Shown here: one piece after another, positions 6,542-10,180 of the stretch
Position numbering within the stretch: the stretch's first letter is position 1
How the letters are laid out: every line of letters starts with the position of its first letter
Source: DASSUC01 sp035650075
Lineage (GTDB): Bacteria; Actinomycetota; Actinomycetes; Mycobacteriales; Micromonosporaceae
Direction of reading: 5' to 3'
Length of the DNA: 10,180 nt
Assembly (NCBI GenBank): GCA_035650075.1
Contig: DASRII010000432.1
Coordinates: 1 to 10,180 of the forward strand
The notes under the pieces: model-generated
What the model saw: the letters and a program-made list of their open reading frames with translations, nothing else
Databases searched by the model: none
What the model was told of the DNA's origin: nothing
Made by a program: the position numbers and the translations under genes

Positions 6542-8104
6542 ATGCCAGTCCCGCTGACCTATCCCGGTGTCTACATCGAGGAGATTCCCAGCGGCGTACG
6601 TACGATCACCGGTGTCGCCACGTCGATCGCGGCCTTCATCGGCCGGACGCTGCGCGGGCCGGTGAACGATCCGATCGTCATCAACAGCTTCGCCGACTTC
6701 GAACGGCAGTTCGGCGGCTTGTGGGTGGACAGTCCGATGACGTACGCCGTCCGCGACTTCTACCGCAACGGCGGCGCCCAGGCCGTGATCGTGCGTCTGT
6801 ACAAAGAGGATGATGGCATCCCGACGACCGCCTTCATCGAGCTTCCCGCCGCCGCCGGCACCTGGCAGCTGGACGCGCGCTCGCCCGGTGCCTGGGGCAC
6901 GAAGTTGCGTGCCCGCGTCGACTACGACACCGCGACGGGCTCGTCCGACTCGTTCAACCTGTACATCCGCGATGACGCGACCGGCGAGATCGAGTCGTTC
7001 CGGAACCTGTCCATCACCGCCGGCAGTCCGCGGCAGGCGGACAAGGTGCTGAACAACGAGTCGAACCTGGTAACCGCTTCGAGCCTGCCCTCCGACCGGC
7101 CCGACGAACACGACGCGCCGAGCACCACCGATCCACTGTGGGGAGACAACGGCACCAACACCGCGGCTGACGACACCGCGCCCGTCGCCTCCGACGGCGT
7201 CGAGCTGGACGAGGACAGCTTCACGCTGAACACCGAGGGGAACAAGGAAGGGCTGTTCGCCCTCGAGAAGGCGGACCTGTTCAACCTGCTCTGCATCCCA
7301 CCGCACATCCCCGGCGGCGACATCGAGGACACGCTGGTCGGTTCGGCCGCCGCGTACTGCGAGCGCCGTCGCGCGGTCCTGCTCGTCGACCCGCTGTCGT
7401 CGTGGAACGACAAGTCCGACGCGGTGGGCGGGGTGGCCAGCATCGGTACCTCGAGCAAGAACGCCGCGCTCTACTTCCCACGGCTGCGCATGCCCAACCC
7501 GTTGCGCGACAACCAGCTCGAGGACTTCGTGCCGTGCGGCACGGTCGCCGGCATCATCTCGCGCACCGACGCGCAACGCGGCGTGTGGAAGGCGCCGGCC
7601 GGGCTCGAGGCCACGCTCGTCGGCGTACCGGCGCTGTCCGTGTCGCTGACCGACGCGGAGAACGGCGAGCTGAACCCGCTCGGCGTGAACTGCCTGCGGA
7701 CCATGCCCGCGGCCGGACGGGTGGTCTGGGGGGCGCGCACACTGCAAGGTTCGGACCGGCTGGCCTCCGAGTGGAAATACCTTCCGGTACGGCGTACCGC
7801 GCTGTTCATCGAGGAGAGCCTGTTCCGCGGAACGCAGTGGGTCGTGTTCGAACCCAACGACGAGCCGCTCTGGGCGCAGATCCGTCTGAACCTCGGTGCG
7901 TTCATGCACGACCTGTTCCGCCAGGGTGCTTTCGCCGGGGCGGCGCCACGTGACGCGTACTTCGTCAAGTGTGACAAGGAGACGACGACCCAGAGCGATG
8001 TGAACAAGGGGATCGTCAACATCGTCGTCGGGTTCGCCCCGCTCAAGCCCGCCGAGTTCGTCGTCATCAAGCTGCAGCAGATGGCCGGCCAGATCGCGAC
8101 CTGA
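6542..8104 (+). CDS. contractile injection system sheath protein
   Basis: A 520-residue tail-sheath protein. It polymerises around the inner tube and contracts to drive it forward. The N-terminus PLTYPGVYIEEIPSGVRTITGV is the classical sheath start, which in relatives forms the strand that links neighbouring subunits. Further family blocks are TSIAAFIGRTLRGP (27-40), FADFERQFGG (50-59), AVRDFYRNGG (69-78), GVWKAPAG (347-354), LNPLGVNCLR (377-386), RVVWGARTL (393-401), WKYLPVRRTALFIEESL (411-427) and the C-terminal GFAPLKPAEFVVIKLQQ (497-513). Residues about 182-228 form an acidic, Asp/Thr/Pro-rich insertion likely to be surface exposed. It is the first gene of the + strand operon, 29 bases ahead of the tube gene, the usual eCIS and Streptomyces CIS order. 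Confidence 0.96.
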   Translation: MPVPLTYPGVYIEEIPSGVRTITGVATSIAAFIGRTLRGPVNDPIVINSFADFERQFGGLWVDSPMTYAVRDFYRNGGAQAVIVRLYKEDDGIPTTAFIELPAAAGTWQLDARSPGAWGTKLRARVDYDTATGSSDSFNLYIRDDATGEIESFRNLSITAGSPRQADKVLNNESNLVTASSLPSDRPDEHDAPSTTDPLWGDNGTNTAADDTAPVASDGVELDEDSFTLNTEGNKEGLFALEKADLFNLLCIPPHIPGGDIEDTLVGSAAAYCERRRAVLLVDPLSSWNDKSDAVGGVASIGTSSKNAALYFPRLRMPNPLRDNQLEDFVPCGTVAGIISRTDAQRGVWKAPAGLEATLVGVPALSVSLTDAENGELNPLGVNCLRTMPAAGRVVWGARTLQGSDRLASEWKYLPVRRTALFIEESLFRGTQWVVFEPNDEPLWAQIRLNLGAFMHDLFRQGAFAGAAPRDAYFVKCDKETTTQSDVNKGIVNIVVGFAPLKPAEFVVIKLQQMAGQIAT

Positions 8105-8133
8105 TCACCAGAGTCCTAACAGGAGCCACAGAC

Positions 8134-8661
8134 ATGGCGACGTTCAGCGTGAATCCGCAACGGTTCGACCCGTACAAGAACTTCAAGTTCCGGGTGAAGT
8201 GGGACGGCCGTTACGTGGCCGGCGTGAGCAAGCTCGGCGCGCTCAAGCGGAGCACCGAGGTGGTGGAGCACCGCGAGGGCGGCGACCCGTCGACGTCACG
8301 CAAGTCACCGGGGCGCAGCAAGTTCGAGCCGGTCACCCTGGAACGCGGGGTCACCCACGACACCGAGTTCGAGAAGTGGGCGAACAAGGTGTGGAACTTC
8401 GGCGCGGGCCGGGGGGCCGAGACGTCGCTGAAGGACTTCCGCAAGGACGTCATCATCGAGGTCTACAACGAGGCCGGCCAGCTGGCACTGGCGTACAAGC
8501 TCTACCGATGCTGGGTGTCGGAGTACCAGGCGCTGCCCGACCTGGACGCCAACGCCAACGCGGTGGCGATCCAGACCCTCAAGCTGGAGATCGAGGGCTT
8601 CGAGCGCGACTACGAGGTACCGGAGCCGAGCGAGCCGACCTTCACCGAACCCAGCGTCTAG
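8134..8661 (+). CDS. contractile injection system inner tube protein (gp19-like)
   Basis: A 175-residue protein of the T4 gp19-type tail tube family, normal length. Subunits stack as hexameric rings inside the sheath and form the channel that carries cargo. Typical features are the N-terminal DPYKNFKFRVKWDGRYVAGVSKLG (residues 12-35), the central EHREGGDPSTSRKSPGRSKFEPVTLERGVTHDTEFEKW (45-82) and the C-terminal half with CWVSEYQALPDLDANANAVAIQTLKLEIEGFER (126-158), where the tube beta-barrel ends. The tail EVPEPSEPTFTEPSV is acidic and Pro-rich and probably disordered. The ATG has AGGAG eight bases upstream. It lies 29 bases after the sheath and 10 bases before the gp26-like gene, so it is clearly one operon. 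Confidence 0.95.
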   Translation: MATFSVNPQRFDPYKNFKFRVKWDGRYVAGVSKLGALKRSTEVVEHREGGDPSTSRKSPGRSKFEPVTLERGVTHDTEFEKWANKVWNFGAGRGAETSLKDFRKDVIIEVYNEAGQLALAYKLYRCWVSEYQALPDLDANANAVAIQTLKLEIEGFERDYEVPEPSEPTFTEPSV

Positions 8662-8671
8662 GCCGGCTCCC

Positions 8672-9409
8672 ATGCGGGCTCTCGAGGCGGCCGAGACCCT
8701 AGCGGTCTGGGAGCGGGCCGGCGCCGCGCCGCCGCTGTTCCGTCCTACGGTGCTGCTCGCCGCCGCCGACCCGGGCACCTCCTCCGAGGAGCTGGCCGCG
8801 TTACCGATCGGGCAGCGGGACGCACGGCTGCTGAGGCTGTACGCCGCCACTTTCTCGGACCGGCTCGACGGGCTGGCGCAATGTCCGGAGTGCGCCACGG
8901 CGGTGGAACTGACGGCGTCGTGCGCGACCCTGCTCGCGGAGCAGGCGCGGGCCGCGTCGCCGGCACCGGTCGAGACGCACGGGTACACGGTCACCTGGCG
9001 CCTGCCGGACAGCATCGACCTCGCCGCGGTCGCCGCGGCCGGGGCGGACACCGACGGCGGAGCCGGCGTGCTGCTGTCCCGCTGCGTGCTCGACGCGCGC
9101 AACGGCACCGGGCCGGTGCCAGCAAGCGACCTGCCCGAACCGGTACGCGATGCCGTGGCCGCCGCCATGGCCGCCGCCGACCCGCTGGGCGAGGTCGTGT
9201 TCACACTGGACTGTCCACAGTGTAGTTGTCAGTGGGAGACTCAGCTCGAGGTGGACGCGTTCGTCTGGGCGAAGCTGCGCGTCCGGGCGGACCGGCTGCT
9301 GCGCGAGGTCGACACGCTTGCGCGGATGTACGGCTGGTCCGAAGCCGAGATCCTCGACCTATCCGTCGAACGCCGGGCCGCATACCTGAAGTTGGTGGGC
9401 GATGGCTGA
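8672..9409 (+). CDS. T4 gp26-like baseplate protein of the injection system, with two CxxC pairs
   Basis: A 245-residue protein matching the T4 gp26-like (T4_baseplate) family seen in eCIS loci. Signs are the N-terminal LAVWERAGAAPPLFRPTVLLAAADP (residues 10-34), the LPIGQRDARLLRLY block (44-57), and the C-terminal FVWAKLRVRADRLLREVDTLARMYGWSEAEILDLSVERRAAYLKLV (197-242). Cys71-x-x-Cys74 (CPEC) and Cys181-x-x-Cys184 (CPQC) probably form one zinc ribbon in the folded protein, split by about 107 residues. Relatives are thought to help baseplate assembly. The ATG at 8672 has no strong ribosome site and probably depends on coupling to the tube gene 10 bases upstream, but it fits the family N-terminus. 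The gene overlaps the next by 8 bases. Confidence 0.82.
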   Translation: MRALEAAETLAVWERAGAAPPLFRPTVLLAAADPGTSSEELAALPIGQRDARLLRLYAATFSDRLDGLAQCPECATAVELTASCATLLAEQARAASPAPVETHGYTVTWRLPDSIDLAAVAAAGADTDGGAGVLLSRCVLDARNGTGPVPASDLPEPVRDAVAAAMAAADPLGEVVFTLDCPQCSCQWETQLEVDAFVWAKLRVRADRLLREVDTLARMYGWSEAEILDLSVERRAAYLKLVGDG

Positions 9410-10094
9410 CTTTCTGGGTCGGCTCGCCGCACGCGCGCTCGGCCAGGCGTCCTCCGTCGAGCCGAGGATGCCGTCGCGCTACGAGCAGGTGACGGAGATG
9501 CCGGACGAGTTCGTCGTCGACGAGCCGGCCTTCGTTGCCGACGAATCCGCCGGGAGTCCGGCCGGCGCGGAGGAAAGGCTTACGGCACCGGCGCCGCCGA
9601 CGCCGCGCTCCGAACCTCGGCAGCCTCCTGGTGACCGGCCCGTGCCGTCGCCTGCCGAGACTGTCCGGCCGGTCGTACCGGAGCCAGTTCGTCCGCAGCG
9701 GGTGGTGCGGGTCGAGCGGGTGGTCGCCGCCGAAACGTTCCACAGTGGACAGGCAGCGCCGGACGAGCCCATGGTCACCGAAGGCTCCACAGTGGAACCG
9801 GCAGCCGGGCCGATCCGGCGTGCGGTTCCGGCCCGGCGCAGCTCCGTCGTCCCGGTACCGGCCGCGCCCGTGCCGCCACCACCCACCGGACGGTCGACTC
9901 GGGACACCACGGTGCGCATCTCGATCGGCCGGATCGAGGTGCGGACGGTACCCACGCCGGCGACTCCCGCCGTGGCCGTGTCGCGACCGGCCAGCGCGGC
10001 ACCGGCGCCGGCACCGACTCCGGTACGCGCACCCGAGCCCGCCGGGCTGACGTTGGCCGCATACCTGCGTGGTGATCGGGGGCGGGACCAATGA
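9402..10094 (+). CDS. Pro/Ala-rich eCIS accessory protein
   Basis: A 230-residue protein with short ordered modules joined by Pro/Ala-rich linkers. Residues 1-28 (MADFLGRLAARALG, then PRMPSRYE) form an amphipathic helix plus a PSRYE motif. Residues about 45-165 are low complexity and rich in Pro, Ala, Val and Arg. Residues 169-183 (TTVRISIGRIEVRTV) form a probable beta hairpin. A second Pro/Ala linker leads to the C-terminal GLTLAAYLRGDRG (215-227). The pairing of an ISIGRIEVR strand with a terminal L-x-L-x-x-YLR motif recurs, as I remember it, in a protein placed just after the gp26-like gene in eCIS clusters; its role is unknown. It starts inside the preceding gene (8-base overlap) and its stop overlaps a further ATG. 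It could be a scaffold or assembly tether, but that is inference. Confidence 0.78.
   Translation: MADFLGRLAARALGQASSVEPRMPSRYEQVTEMPDEFVVDEPAFVADESAGSPAGAEERLTAPAPPTPRSEPRQPPGDRPVPSPAETVRPVVPEPVRPQRVVRVERVVAAETFHSGQAAPDEPMVTEGSTVEPAAGPIRRAVPARRSSVVPVPAAPVPPPPTGRSTRDTTVRISIGRIEVRTVPTPATPAVAVSRPASAAPAPAPTPVRAPEPAGLTLAAYLRGDRGRDQ
9739..9796. repeat. two copies of the near-palindrome TCCACAGTGGA
   Basis: TCCACAGTGGA occurs exactly at 9739-9749 and 9786-9796, inside the Pro-rich gene but in different reading phases (FHSG in one, STVE in the other). One-mismatch versions lie at 9214-9224 and 4113-4123. The element is a five-base inverted repeat around one central base. This suggests a DNA-level signal or an over-represented genomic word rather than a protein repeat. 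Confidence 0.6.
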
Positions 10095-10180
10095 GCGTAG
10101 CGCAGCGCCGCGGCGCCTGGACTGAGGAGCGCAGCGACGAGGGAAGGCGGCGCACAGGGCGCGCAGCGAAGCGAGGCAAG
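10091..10180 (+). CDS. possible start of next eCIS gene, incomplete at window edge
   Basis: An ATG at 10091 overlaps the stop of the Pro-rich gene as ATGA and opens a frame of 30 codons to the window end. The peptide begins MSVAQRRGAWTEER and is very Arg-rich, unlike any eCIS protein start that I know. The DNA is built from repeats (see the next entry), so the true start of the downstream gene may lie beyond the edge, and this stretch may be a repeat-filled spacer that happens to be open. In related loci a DUF4255 or another baseplate gene often follows here, but nothing visible confirms this. Confidence 0.35.
   Translation, partial: MSVAQRRGAWTEERSDEGRRRTGRAAKRGK
10100..10176. repeat. GCGCAGCG repeat cluster with a 12-base palindrome
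   Basis: GCGCAGCG occurs at 10100-10107, 10129-10136 and 10161-10168, spaced 29 and 32 bases apart, with related AGCGA words around the last two. A perfect palindrome, GCGCCGCGGCGC, lies at 10105-10116. It looks like a dispersed intergenic repeat of the kind seen between genes of some actinomycetes, and may continue past the window edge. Confidence 0.5.

Noticed and set aside
6470..7909. Long open frame on the - strand opposite the sheath gene (about 479 codons)
   Set aside because: A composition shadow of a clearly recognisable sheath protein; no family features of its own.
8305..9204. Open frame of about 299 codons opposite the tube and gp26-like genes
   Set aside because: Ser/Ala-rich shadow sequence that spans the boundary of two recognised genes and has no ribosome site or motif.

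Overview
The window is strongly GC-rich, with G/C-ending codons, start codons that are often leaderless or carry weak ribosome sites, and several actinobacterial-type families (a DUF222-like HNH tail, a DUF6295-like protein, an S10 peptidase without a signal peptide). It looks like the chromosome of a filamentous or related actinomycete. I cannot place it to genus from sequence alone. No rRNA, tRNA, CRISPR array or insertion sequence was seen.

Left part (1-3815): the 3' end of an HNH endonuclease gene on the + strand meets a tail-to-tail block of six - strand genes. In transcription order (right to left) these encode a small four-helix membrane protein (3815-3399), a multi-pass membrane protein (3388-2564), a small lipoprotein (2548-2228), a DUF72 protein (2224-1352), a dienelactone-hydrolase-like enzyme (1304-543) and a DUF6295-like protein (523-248). 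Gaps are 3 to 47 bases, so one or two transcription units are likely. The largest gap, between DUF72 and the hydrolase, carries a 16-base tandem repeat. These look like ordinary housekeeping or accessory genes with no obvious shared pathway.

Middle (3816-6541): a 54-base divergent spacer holds back-to-back -10 boxes for the membrane-protein block and for an S10 serine carboxypeptidase-like gene (3870-5381). Both starts look leaderless. The peptidase gene overlaps tail-to-tail with a - strand gene (6333-5368) encoding a HExxH protein that resembles the DUF4157 type of putative metallopeptidase often found beside contractile injection systems. A 208-base divergent spacer follows, with candidate promoters and two small hairpins.

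Right part (6542-10180): the left end of a contractile injection system (eCIS/phage-tail-like) operon on the + strand. It has a 520-residue sheath, a 175-residue gp19-type inner tube, a 245-residue T4 gp26-like baseplate-assembly protein with two CxxC pairs, and a 230-residue Pro/Ala-rich eCIS accessory protein. A further reading frame starts in an ATGA overlap and runs off the window through a GCGCAGCG repeat. Sheath and tube would assemble into the contractile barrel. The gp26-like and Pro-rich proteins are probably assembly or baseplate factors. The remaining parts (second tube proteins, spike, baseplate, AAA ATPase, terminator) would be expected to the right. The divergent HExxH gene is the best candidate in the window for a cargo or accessory protein of this system.
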